DNA of 64,000 bases. Origin: Casuarina equisetifolia. Lineage: Eukaryota; Streptophyta; Magnoliopsida; Fagales; Casuarinaceae. The notes below the pieces were generated by a model. The model was not told the origin of the DNA, made no database searches, and was given only the letters and a program-made list of their open reading frames with translations. Below are positions 25,050 to 36,358 of the stretch, in pieces. A program made the position numbers and the translations under genes. Every line of letters begins with the position of its first letter. Positions within the stretch are counted from its first letter, which is position 1. The stretch is taken from the NCBI GenBank assembly GCA_028551475.1, contig CM052359.1, forward strand, positions 5,209,583 through 5,273,582, given 5' to 3'.

Positions 25050-25142
25050 ATGTCCATTTGTTTTGGGCGTTTTTGTTGTGGGGTTGGCGGTTTAATTAAA
25101 ACCTCTGTTTAAATGCTGTCAGGGGGAATCATCCATTACTAG
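25050..25142 (+). promoter_or_regulatory. Two abutting upstream ORFs in the PIF leader
   Basis: uORF1 (25050-25112, 20 residues plus stop) ends immediately before the ATG of uORF2 (25113-25142, MLSGGIIHY). Both lie 210-300 bp upstream of the main ATG at 25350. If they are in the transcript they should reduce PIF translation; translation of Arabidopsis PIF3 is known to be limited by its 5' UTR. No transcript evidence is available here. Confidence 0.45.
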
Positions 25143-25349
25143 GTTTCGAGTGGGGAAAGCTTGGACCTGGTGTTATCTTGCCCTATCTTCTGGGAGAACC
25201 TCTACTTTTGGTTGACTAGCTCCTGCCTCTCTCCACCCTTGTATTCTGCCTACTCGCTTCTTTAACCAACAAACGATACAAAGGAGGGCTTGTAGCACTT
25301 CATCTCTACTTCTCGGTAACGTTTAGAGTAGAGGTGTTTCTTGGAGGAT

Positions 25350-27422
25350 ATGGCAGAGGAAAGGAGCAGTTTGGCTACTCTATCTTCCATGTAATGGTTC
25401 CATTCTTTCTCTTCCCATGTACTTTTCTTTTTTCTTTTCCATGTGAATCAATCTCTAACGTGTCTCCTATGCAGGCCGGATGATGAGTTTGTGGAGCTTG
25501 TGTGGGAAAATGGTCGGATTCATATGCGAGGTCGATCAGCTAGAAATCAAAAGGGTGCTTCTCGCACTGCTGATTCTTTATACCCTCCCAGTTCTCAGGC
25601 TGAACATGGAGGAAAAACGCATCCAAAGAAAGCAAGGTCCGAGACGACGCCTTCCGTTTTGAATGCTTCCGCTCTTTCAGGTCTCGTTGATCATAGGAAT
25701 TCTGATCTGAACTTCACCGGTAACAATTCTTCCCATAGTAGTTATTATCTTGACTCGTCCACTCAGTTGCATCAATCCAATTCGGACGGCCATCTCGGTA
25801 CCTCCATGAAAAGTCAGCTTGACCCACCTTCCTCGAAGAACCAAGAATCACGTTCAAGTAAAAGACCGGGACTGAACCGAGTGCCGATGAGTGCCCAACA
25901 CACATCTTCCTTGATGCCTAAAAAGAGTAGGGCAATGAATTTCTCCAACTTCAGCCCTGCGGCTTTTCTAAAAGCTAATAGTCTTAGCAGTGACGTAACA
26001 AGGCCGACGTACAGTAGAGATTCAACCGGAGTTCAGAAGTCGAAATATGGCAATGATAAGATGGCTGCTCTGGGCAGTAGCAACACCCTTGGACCAGCTA
26101 GTGTTCCAAAAAGTGCCACGGCTCGTCAGAATCAACCACGAGCAGACACGATGCCGTCTGTTGGTAAGACCAAGGAGTCCCTTCTTGATGATCATTCCAA
26201 AGCTGCACGCCGTGGGAATCACAAATCTCGGGCTGAACTTCTATCCCAAACCTCAATCTTAGCAGCAAATACACCCACTGTGAAACCAAATAACAAGAAC
26301 TTTACTGAGCCACCCGTTGCATCTACTTCAGTACGTTCACTTGGAGCTTCGAATGACCCAACCTATTCTTTGAGGAGGACACACGAGGTCACGGAGGAGT
26401 CGGCATATCCGACTGAAGTAATCAGAAGGGTAAGTCACTTCAAAACCCCCTCTCCCGTTTCCTGATTTTATCGCCAAGGCTTTAAGAAGTCCAACTTTAC
26501 TGCAGAACGTTGAAGAGCCTCATGGATCCACAAAGCAAGGGTTTGCTCGTGGAGGTACACGAACCAAGAGAAAGCGGTCTGCAGAAGTTCATAATTTGTC
26601 TGAAAAGGTGAGTGATGCCAGTAAGAAGAAACCCCCAACAACCAAAAACTGAAGGAAAAAAGTGGGGAATTGATTCTTACTTGTTGGTGTGATAACTTTC
26701 AGAAACGAAGAGAGAAATTCAACAAAAAGATGCGTGTGTTAAGGCAGCTCATACCGAATTGCAACAAGGTAGGCATCGGCATTACAATTCTACTGAAAGC
26801 TTTCCCAATAGCCTTGTTCCATCAGAGAAACTGACGGCTTATATCTACCTTGCGTGTCTTGAAGGTAGATAAGGCTTCAATGCTTGACGAGGCAATTGAG
26901 TATTTGAAAACCCTTCAGCTTCAACTGCAGGTAAATCTTCTCGTGCTTCAAATACTGGATTGGCATTACAAAGTCACTTATATGCGTGTCTTAGCTTTTG
27001 TCTTGATGCAGATTATGTCAATGGGAAGTAGCATTTGCATGCGACAAATGATGTTGCCCACTATGATGCAACACATCAGTGCACCGCCTATGACACATTT
27101 CTCTCCCATGGGTGCTGGGATGGGTATGAGAATGGGCAGGGGACTTAGTTGCAGTCCTGGACAGTTCCCTTCCTCAGAACTAGGATCCACTGTCCTGCCA
27201 GACATCACCGGAACCGGATATCAAATGCTTGGATTTCCCATGTCAGTTTCACATGCACCCTTCATGCCTTCAGTTGGAAGGCCGGCTACAGAAACAGGTC
27301 CTTTGCCTGCCTTCCCTGGAGCCGCCGCCCTCGTGGAACATCTTGGTTCTACTCCCCTAACTTGTTCAAAGGATTCCAATCAGCACATCAACTCAGAAAA
27401 GATCAACAATGCAAAAACATAA
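25350..27422 (+). CDS. PIF3-type phytochrome-interacting bHLH factor
   Basis: Nuclear bHLH transcription factor binding G-boxes and controlled by phytochrome. Six exons: 25350-25390, 25475-26429, 26506-26607, 26703-26768, 26865-26930 and 27012-27422, joining in frame to 546 residues. The start MAEERSSLATLSSM joins a PIF3-like active-phyB-binding motif ELVWENGRI at 21-29. A second conserved block near 187-200 (MNFSNFSPAAFLKAN) resembles a PIF1/PIF3 motif. The bHLH spans about 353-405: KRKRSAEVHNLSEKKRREKF with His361, Glu365 and Arg369 intact for G-box contact, then [29 protein letters not shown] split over exons as in other PIFs. The tail is Met-rich (GAGMGMRMGRG). Odd points: Arg28 replaces the usual Gln of the phyB motif, and the basic region is KKRREKF rather than RRRRDRI. 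I assign it to the PIF3 side of the family, not a particular orthologue. Confidence 0.93.
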
Positions 27423-28536
27423 TGCGTTTTCTTCCTTCTTTTTGAGTACGTAAGGGCCTGTGCCACGAGGAATGGCACCCCGAGGCATGAATGCCATAAG
27501 TTGCTGCTTCAGTTCGGCAGATCAAGCAAGCAGGAGAAATCAGCTTTCGCTCCCTTGGAAAAAGTGAGAGACAAGAACTGGCGCTAAATTCAACGAAAGA
27601 GGAACGAAAACAGAGCTTGTATTTTCTGCTCTAATTCCTTGTTGTTTTCTTAAGAATGCTTTTGTTTTATGTAATTAGTCTCTTAACCAAAGCAAAGGCA
27701 TAGGTTTAGGCGTTTCTCTCAACCAGCAACTTCTGCCACAACACGATTCTCTTTTGAGATAAATGGGTTGGTCTTACAGAACTCTTTCGCGCTTCACTAG
27801 AACGCCGGTATACAATTTTTGGATCACCAAAGCGATTGTTCCGATAAACGCTGGTTTTCCATTTTACATGTTACAAAAAAAAAAGTACAAAAGAGCAAAA
27901 CAAAACATAACAAAACAAAAGGATTGTGTCCTCTCTAAAGTCATCCTACCCACCACATATTTGTTGCAAGCTAAAAAACCCACAGCTCTAGAGTTTCATG
28001 TACAGGAAAATGAAAGTTTTACATTGAATATAGAATTTTTTATGGTAAAACTCAAATAAAAAAATTATTTTAATTTTTAAATTAACTTTTAAATTAGATT
28101 TGCAGTAAGTATAAGGGTTCGAAGTTTAGGTTTTTGCAAGTTAGGTTTCTTGAATACACTATAACTGGGTGGTCCAGTAATGAATTTCGGCTGAAAAGGC
28201 AGGTATTGGTATCTATACCTCATCAATTGTGATGGAAAAAAGGAACAATCATGCATCTGAGTGATTCCCCCGAGTGAAAAGTTGATTGTAGCGAATACAC
28301 AAGTGATTTGGTGGTCGAGTGGATCCAACTTTTCCAGAACCATGCAGACAGGTGTCTTGAAGGAAGGATCCATCTGCATTGATGGCTACAGAAATCAATA
28401 ATTCATGCAGCAGACCTTCATTCTTAGAGGTACTTTTGTTCAGCCAGAAACCCCTTGTCTCTAATGTCAATTGCAGTATTACTGTTGTCACTCAGCATCA
28501 AGATTGATTAGCTTATCAGCATCTACTGCGAGATCA
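27423..28536. other. Tail-to-tail spacer between the PIF and PPR genes
   Basis: Holds the 3' flanks of two convergent genes, 1.1 kb in all. No gene is seen. The middle is A/T-rich (27870-28090) with several AATAAA-like words. Confidence 0.5.
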
Positions 28537-30831
28537 TTAGAAAGTAAAAGTTTCGTCCGGCATATATCCTTCAACTTTCATCTCAAACGATAGTCTCTTT
28601 AGAATCTCCTGGATCTTATTCAGTTGTGGATGTGTTATGCCTCTAGCGTGAAAAATGTGAATACAACTACCTAATTGTATCCAGCTACTTCCAGGTTTCT
28701 TTGTCAAGTACTTCTGTTTAATTATTGTTCTGACCTTGGACATATCTTCCCATCTCTTTGTGGAGGCAAAGATATTGGCCAAAAGAACATAATAGCCTGA
28801 ATCATTCAGATCTTTCTGGAGAATCTTCATTCCAATAAGCTCAGCGAGCTCCAACTTGTTATGAACTCTGCAAGCACCAAGTAAGCTTCCCAAAACATTT
28901 ATATCTGGTTCGAAAGGCATTCTTTCGATAAAATTCAAGGCATCCTCAACGTTTCCTGCTTTTCCGAGAAGGTCAACCATGCAACAATAATGTTCCGTCT
29001 CGGGCCGGATACCATAATCAGCCATCATGGAATTGTATAATAACCAACCCTTCTCAGTTAGACCTGCATGACTACACGCTGACAAGAGGGCTATAAAAGT
29101 GACTTTGTTGGGCCTAATTCTTTCCTCCCTCATTTGCTCAAAAAACGAAAGAGCCTGTTCTCCAAGTCCATGAATACCATGAGCAGATATTACGGTGTTA
29201 TATGTCACCATATTCTTTACCACCATCTGATTAAAGACCTTTATTCCAAGTTCTAGGTGCCCACATTTGCAGTACGTATCTATCAAAGAATTTCCAACAG
29301 AAACCACTGCAACGAGACTGCTTTTAGTTGCATAGCCATGAATTTCTTTCCCCTGGGCAAGAGTCCCCATTTTGGCACATAAAGGAAGAATGCTAACTAG
29401 AGTGACAGAATTTGGCCTCAATTCAGTTCTCCAGATTTGTCTAAATATCCTTGACGCTGATTCAGTATCACCATGTGAAATATAGCCTACAATCAGTGAG
29501 TTCCATACTGAGATGTGCCTGTCGGAGATGGCCTGAAAAATGTGCTCTGCTTCTCTCATCGACCTACATTTAGCATACATATCAATCAATGCACTCCCCA
29601 CAACAGCATCAGATTCAAACCCTTGTTTTAGGATATAGCCGTGCATCTCCTTTCCCTGTTTTAACAATTTGAGGTTGGCCAATCCAGGAAGAACACTTGC
29701 AACAGTTACTGCATTTGTTCTTACGCCAGTATCCTTCATCTGAAGGAACAGCTGGAAACTCTCGTGGTACAGACAATTCTGTGCATAGCCAGCAATCAAG
29801 GTACTCCAAGAGACAGCATCCCTATACGCCATATTGCAGAATATAAAATTGGCATCAAGGGTCTCTCCACATTTACAGTACATATCTATCAAAGCATTTG
29901 AAACATACAAATCACTCTCGAAACCACTCCTTACAGCGCAGCCGTGTATAGACATGCCCGTATGCCTAGCTTCCAGTCTGGCACATGCTGGAAGAGCAGA
30001 CGCCACAGTCACTGAATCAGGCCATATCCCCACTAATCTCATTCGTTTGAAGAGACGCAGGGCCTCAAGCCACTCCCCATTCTGCACGCTCCCACTTATT
30101 ATTGCACTCCAGGAAGCCAAATCCTTTTTAGGCATTTCTTCAAACAACTGCCGTGCTTCGATTAAGCTGCCGCACTTGGCAAACATGTCAATCAAAGCAC
30201 ATTCAACAAAAATACTGCGTTGTAAATCATGGAGAGCCTCGTTGAACTGTATAAACTCTAGGATTCTCCTTCCTTCTTCAAGCGCGGAAAAACCAGAACA
30301 AGCCTTAAGAACGAGGGTATACGTAAAGTTGTCAGGGGCTATTCCCTGATCAAGCATAAAGTAATAGAAATGAATTGCATAAAAAAACTGACTCCTACCA
30401 ACAAACCCCCTAAGTATAGCATTCCAAGCAATATTATTCTTTTGCCTTAGTTTGTCAAAAACTAGAAGTGCTTCCGTGAAACAGCCAAAGTTGACATATA
30501 TGTTGACAAGCTGTGAACCGAACACACTATCAGTACTAGCGGGGTGGAAGCAACCATTAACAATGAGAAGAGCATGCAACCTTCTGGCTTCAAAAAGATG
30601 GGTTGGTGATTTGAGTTGCGAGAATAGGTTCTTGAAGAGCCGTGAAGATTTCATAGTGCCATGGTGGTGAGTACGTGGTAATTGGACGACCTTGTTGCCT
30701 TGGCCTATGAGCTTGGGAGGTGGGGTTGGTGGGCCAAGTTCATTGAGAAGTAACGAATGTATTGGCACTTGAACTGCTCGTGGGACGAAGACAGTTTCTC
30801 TAGCAACAGGGAGCCTAGCCATGGACAGCAT
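28537..30831 (-). CDS. PLS-class pentatricopeptide repeat protein, E+ subgroup
   Basis: Sequence-specific RNA-binding protein expected to guide C-to-U editing in plastids or mitochondria. Single exon, 764 residues; the first ATG (MLSMARL) is used, with another at 30822. After an N-terminal targeting-like region, PPR repeats run from about residue 80, with typical helix pairs such as NALIDMYCKCGETLDANFIF and ALIDMYAKCRSMREAEHIFQ. An E domain starts near 640 (LGSLLGACRVHNKLELAELI, SGYYVLLANIFA), followed by E+ (KKPGSSWIQLGSCIHIF, HPQLNKIQEIL). The protein stops at GYMPDETFTF, the place where DYW-class proteins continue into the deaminase, and no DYW or HxE motif follows. Such proteins are thought to borrow a DYW partner in trans. 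The lack of introns is normal for the family. The RNA target cannot be told. Confidence 0.93.
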   Translation of the reverse strand: MLSMARLPVARETVFVPRAVQVPIHSLLLNELGPPTPPPKLIGQGNKVVQLPRTHHHGTMKSSRLFKNLFSQLKSPTHLFEARRLHALLIVNGCFHPASTDSVFGSQLVNIYVNFGCFTEALLVFDKLRQKNNIAWNAILRGFVGRSQFFYAIHFYYFMLDQGIAPDNFTYTLVLKACSGFSALEEGRRILEFIQFNEALHDLQRSIFVECALIDMFAKCGSLIEARQLFEEMPKKDLASWSAIISGSVQNGEWLEALRLFKRMRLVGIWPDSVTVASALPACARLEARHTGMSIHGCAVRSGFESDLYVSNALIDMYCKCGETLDANFIFCNMAYRDAVSWSTLIAGYAQNCLYHESFQLFLQMKDTGVRTNAVTVASVLPGLANLKLLKQGKEMHGYILKQGFESDAVVGSALIDMYAKCRSMREAEHIFQAISDRHISVWNSLIVGYISHGDTESASRIFRQIWRTELRPNSVTLVSILPLCAKMGTLAQGKEIHGYATKSSLVAVVSVGNSLIDTYCKCGHLELGIKVFNQMVVKNMVTYNTVISAHGIHGLGEQALSFFEQMREERIRPNKVTFIALLSACSHAGLTEKGWLLYNSMMADYGIRPETEHYCCMVDLLGKAGNVEDALNFIERMPFEPDINVLGSLLGACRVHNKLELAELIGMKILQKDLNDSGYYVLLANIFASTKRWEDMSKVRTIIKQKYLTKKPGSSWIQLGSCIHIFHARGITHPQLNKIQEILKRLSFEMKVEGYMPDETFTF

Positions 30832-33800
30832 GTTCAACTAGTGCACGCTTTCTTCCATGGCATACCATCGAGCATGTCAAGGTCAATCTGCCGCCGCTTC
30901 AGTTCTAGCGGGATTCCTCGCATCCGCTTCAATCAACCATTTGAATTTGATTTCCGGTTATGGGTCGCATTTGTTACAGGTGGGGCTTGAGAGCCCAGAG
31001 GTTTTGGACACCAACAAGATAAGATGCTCAAGCTTTGGACCTTTTTCCAAGCTGACCCAGATCATGATCTCACATAGCCAGCCCATATTGCATTCTCCAC
31101 GGTACTTCCCAATCATACCTCTTGCTATGTTTCAATTAAGATAAAATAAAAATGGATCAGGCTCTGCAATTATGGCAAAACCCAATGACAATAGCAGTAT
31201 GTATAAAATATGGTAGATGGGTCTAATTTTCTAGTTCCCTTCAATTTTGGCGAGGAAAAGTGGAGAATTACGAGGAGTGCATTCATCCGAAACAGGAGAT
31301 TTAACTTGCAGCGCTGCAGAGGCCATCTCCCTGACGTGACAACGTTGATGGGGCTTTGGTAGGCATCATCCATTGAGATATCGACACACTAGGAGGAAGA
31401 GAATCATTAGCTGATAAGACAAGTTGAGAAAATAACCGAATCTCAAGAATTTGTGAAAGAAACCATTATCATGGCTCATCGAGGGTCCGAATACCTTTCG
31501 AGTTCAAGGTCAATGATGTAATCTGCGATGAAAGTTTACAATCATTCCCAACTGGAAAGCAAAAGGAGGATGTAATTATTCAAACTAAGGGGGACAAGAT
31601 GAGCATTTTAACTGACAAGGCTTTCATAAACTTTGACATAACTTTTGATCATTGATGGGGTTAAAGGTTCCCGATACTCCTCCTAATGTCGTGTTCCTTC
31701 TTATTGAAGTCAAAGTTTCATGATAATTACGAGCCAAATCCTCTCTCTCCATGCTCATTTGCCTTTTTGACATTTCCACACTTTGGGTTAATGACGGTCC
31801 AGATTAGTGGTGACTAACTCAAAGCAGAAAGTGATTGCTAGTTGTTTCACTTATTATGATGGTAATGGAGTTTGCCGCCTTTTCATTTGGGGTCATCTCC
31901 CGCTCATTTTAATCCTTGAATTTATCAAGTTTAGCCTAAAACGTTGTGTTTGCGAAAGGCTTATAAAATATATTATAAATATTTTTTTCTTTAATATGAA
32001 ACTTTATTATCTAATATTTTTATACAATCTAAGTTTTGATATGATGTGAAAGACTTAGGTCCACATTTTTTTAAAAGACCTTATTAAATAAAAAAAAATA
32101 TTTAAATTTATAAAATACGCTATAAGTATAATATGAAAGTTTATTGCCTAATACTATTATTGCAGGATTAAGAAGAAGGTGATGAGAGGACATCTGCATG
32201 TGGTGGTGTTGCTCCTTAACTCAAGTCGGTCCCTGCTAAGTGTGACACTTAGAGGGTCATTTCGAATTGACCCTTTCTCAGTGCTGCTACTGTTTAGCAC
32301 TCCAAGATGAGCGCAGCTTGTGGGTCATCCCCTTCTTCAACCTCGCCCGTAAACATCAAACTCACGTCACCCGCCGGGGACGGAAGTTGTCCCGTAGCAT
32401 TCCCGAAATTATTAGCGACTTTAATGAGAGCTTAGAGCAATATCTAATGCCATTATCCCTACGCGATAGTTGATCTTTCTTGTCAAATTGGTTGTCATCC
32501 TTTTTGTAAAGACATGGATTAGAGATAATGATCCCTTCTTGTTCAAGGACAACTCGATGATGCCCCTTCTGATTTCAAACAGCCTGTTGATTAGAATCTC
32601 AAGAAAAAAGAGCAAAATCTTTACCTTCGTGAAACTTGGTTCGTTAATATCCCATCACCCTCCTCCCATATTGGGTTTACGCGGCTTGTGGCTCAGCTAC
32701 GCTTTGCTGTCGGGCCACGGGTGTGATTCATTCATGTCTGTGACAATGGAACTCTTGTGCATAGTTTTTGCAGAATACAACGTTTCGAAAATGTCGCTCT
32801 CATTGTACGTGGAATGCCCCAGAGGTGTCCCGTTCTATTACATTGCGATAGCTATGTGTCAATTCTTTTGCCCCGTATTGTGATAACATCCACTTGAATT
32901 TGATCCGGACCTTCGCCTTTCTGTTTCATTGAGCCTTGTGCTTCTTGATTGATAGCATATTACTATAGATGTTCTCCAACTTCCATCTAAATGTTAGATT
33001 CTACTTGGATTTCACCTCTTTGGTATGTGAAAATAAAAGATTATTGTTATGTTCACATTACCTCTTTTTGGACAAATTTAAAGGTTGAAGGAGTATTTCT
33101 CTTATTTGAGTTTTACTTTAAAAAATTGTATGCTCAAGTAAAACTTTCATCATGTACGTTTATTCTTACATATCAAGTGACATTAAACTTAAGTTTATGT
33201 AGAGTAAAATAAATTTAATTTAAATTATAATATTATGTCAAAAAAATCTAAAAGTCAATGCAAAAGTTACTAATTTTAAATAAATAATAATAATTTTTTA
33301 TTTAAATTTTATTATAAAAATTTAAATATTTAACTTAAGACTTTTATCTTTTAAATTTGTAAATTTATCATTTTTTAATGAAGTTTAAGATTCTGAAAAA
33401 GAAACACTAAATATTTTTTTCTCTGTTACAAAAATACAGGAATGAAACTATTTGGCATGGTTGAACTCGTGATTTTGCAGTGCAGATTAAAAAAGCATAG
33501 GACTTCTGCATGATACTTGTCAAACGGCCGGTGAGCCTCGCCCACACAAGTCAGTTCTCTATCACTGCTCGACCCAACAGGCTGTGGGTCTGAAAATTTC
33601 CTTGGACCGCAGATAATAATGACGACGATGATGATATGCTGATGCTGATGCACATAGATCGAGTGGTGGTGCTCCGAGCCACTGCAGAGGAATTAGCGGG
33701 AGCCACCAAAGTACTCCCGACTAAAACAGCAGTTGGCAGCAAATCCAGGACACGGGGGACCTGGCTGAGTTGCCCCCACAAAGTAACACGCGCTGGAGAC

Positions 33801-34294
33801 CATGCCGGCGGCCAGTTTGTAAAAGTTCTTTCCCTTCTTAGTCGTGGTACTGGACGTGGATGGTAAATATGGGAGCTTCTTTCCGGGCCTGCTCGGGCAA
33901 TCATATTACCGTTACCAGAGTCAGAGCTCTTCTCTTCGTGTTAGGTACCTTTATGGGTCCAACTCTAACAACCGCTTCTTTTTCAACATCCTATTTTTGG
34001 CACTGTAGTCGAAGTTGAACCAGGGCTGAGCTCATTTATCTAGGTTTGGACCCAAAATTTCTTATTTTCTTCATAACGTAGAGGCAATCAGATCATCCTT
34101 GCAGAAGGAGTCAAGACTTCCAAGTTAATGGTCTAATCATTCGTTTCAATTTTGTGTATGATTGCTGGCTTCATTATCACCAGTGAAGGAATGTTGATCG
34201 AGAGGGAGAGTGATGCCTATATCTTCGTTACTAGCAGTGATGACAGACACTTTCTACTATTTACCATCTTCAGAAGGTGTAGACACTGCATAAT

Positions 34295-34385
34295 AAGGTC
34301 ATAAGTATATAACTCAGTGGTGAATAGGTGTTGTTTGGGACCAAAATGTGTTAGGTTCGACTCCTTAAAAGTATGTACTTCAAAG
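34295..34385 (+). repeat. tRNA-derived SINE-like element
   Basis: TAACTCAGTGGTGAATAGG at 34310 resembles the tRNA/SINE A box. GGTTCGACTCC at 34354-34364 is a perfect B box, 33 bp further on, which is normal pol III spacing. An A-rich segment follows at 34380. The boundaries are estimated. Confidence 0.45.
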
Positions 34386-36259
34386 AAAAAAGAAACCTAC
34401 ACAGTAAGAGATTTGTTTTCTTTTTATATTTGTGTGAAACCAGACATGATATCCATACGAATATCACTTTAATTGTTTGTTTGTTTACTTTAGATGAGGA
34501 GTCACAGATTCGCCTACACGGCAGGGGACATATTGCTTTGACGTTCCTATCTTGAAATCGGCAAAGATTGGAGCTATAAAGTCAAGAGCAAAAGAGGCTA
34601 TATATAAAAATATGTGTTAGTAGATGAAGCGATGGTATGTGGTGGCAGTGCTTGGTGAATTTGGCATAGTCATTATTACAATAATGACAGACAAAGTGCA
34701 GTCATCACTAAAGAATACAATTGTATAATAGAGCAAATAGTGATTAACAGTGCGTAGCATTAGTAAAAATGGGGCTTGCCGACAGTCACTGTTTAGATGT
34801 TGTCTTGTCAAAAGTTGCACCAACTTTTGTTCCGATAACCCTAGCTAGCTACTTCGCTTTGATCCCTAAATAAACTAAGCTGAAATATTGACTTGTCTCC
34901 CCTTGTATGTTTTGGAAAACCATTGGAGGCACTCGATTATGTTCGCTGATAGAGGGTCTCGGGCATGTTGGTTAGAGAATCTTGAAGGACGAGAAAAAGC
35001 CACAACGATCTTGTCCGTAATCGTGGGTTTCATCTGGACTTTAACGCCATGCATTGTGATGATAAACATTCATAATTGTCAAACGTATCAACGCGCTATA
35101 CATCACGTCAGCATCTACTCAAAAGGTGCTCTTGCAGGGGCCGACTGATCCCGGAGGGCACCACCAACTAGAGCATTCCTGCACTTGTACGTCAGAATGG
35201 GATCGTCGAGGAGCTGTAGCCTGAGACACGTAAAGCAAATGAAAGGTTCAGTAGTGCAGATGCCTCTTTTTGGGTCTCCTGGACTTCACCAGCTTCTCTT
35301 CTACACGATGCCTTGGAGTCTCACTGGTTTGTGTATCAGTTCAACACGCACTTCAAATAATTGAACAAGGCCTGCAAGCAAGCACTTGGGACCCCAGTCC
35401 TCATACTATTTGCCCACTTTATGATGTGGAGCAACATTTCAAGTTATGCTAGCAATTCCAAGGGAGGTGAATTGGGGGATTGGATTGGCGTCTTTGGAAT
35501 TGGTTGACCATTGTAGTGTTGCCAGCTCCCTTGCTCAAACTGGTACTTTCCTTTTTGGAATTACACTAGGTCCTTCACGGGGACAGAATGATTAAGGGAA
35601 TGGCCCTATGGTGGGGTCTAATTGGGCTGCTGACACACATACAGCCCACCCTGTAACCTGACCTTATCTATCACATAATTTACAAATTTCTGTCCCAGTG
35701 AAGATAAGCATGGAATGGGCAGAGCTCTCCGATGAACGTTTGATTTGAGGATGCTCAGCTCTATTTCTCCAGCTACGTCACCTGAAGGGACATGTTTCGT
35801 ACCAGACTACCCCAAATTTGAACCAGACCAGACCGTGCAAGCGGTGAACCTAGACTACTCAAAGTTCCCGGCAATAGTCATGCATGGTCGAGTCCTGACA
35901 ATGGCCTAATTTTTCAGGGAGCCCAACCCCAGAGCTGTATTGTCAACATTGCCAAGACCTCTACACGTTGTGGTCTTGAGATGTTCCACATTTGTTGAAA
36001 CCTTAAATCGGGAGGGTCTTCGTACTTTCATCCGAGTCCTTCTCATTGCAATTAAAAACCAGGAAATAACAAAGCAGTTGAATTTATTTTAGTCTATATG
36101 AACACATTTATATATATTGTTTTTCGTTAGAAGCTGTAGTATCTAAATGTTGTTGAACTAGTTCATATCATCCTTGTTGATCCTGAAGTTCTACACTACT
36201 ACAAATACCATCATGCGATTAGTATTTTACTAAAGTTCCTTTCAAACAGTGTTAAATAG

Positions 36260-36358
36260 TAAGCAAGCACCTTATTTACTAGCGAATAGGCATGACTTAA
36301 AACCTCTTGATCTTGGGTTCGATACTCTAAAGTTATGTGAGTTAAAAAAAAAAAAAAG
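36260..36358 (+). repeat. SINE-like element with B box and poly(A)
   Basis: GGTTCGATACT (36316-36326) is one or two bases off a pol III B box and is followed 20-30 bp later by an A run at 36344-36357. The A box is poorly preserved. It resembles the element at 34.3 kb. Confidence 0.3.

Larger units (their letters stand above)
23184..25349 (+). other. Intergenic region between ASY3 and the PIF gene
   Basis: Holds the ASY3 3' flank and the promoter and leader of the PIF gene. No gene is supported. A cluster of three CACGTG G-boxes lies at 24338-24562. The last 300 bp contain short upstream ORFs at 25050-25112 and 25113-25142. Open frames at 23769-24099 and 24411-24647 show no family motif. Confidence 0.5.

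Noticed and set aside
29834..30349. 171-residue open frame opposite the PPR gene
   Set aside because: Antisense shadow of an intact PPR coding region, with no motif of its own.
33551..33904. 117-residue minus-strand frame of balanced composition
   Set aside because: No family motif, no splice-linked partner exons that I could find, and low-complexity Ser/Ile and Thr/Arg runs.
34310..34364. Possible true tRNA gene
   Set aside because: A and B boxes fit pol III, but no acceptor stem or plausible anticodon stem pairs; better read as a tRNA-derived SINE.
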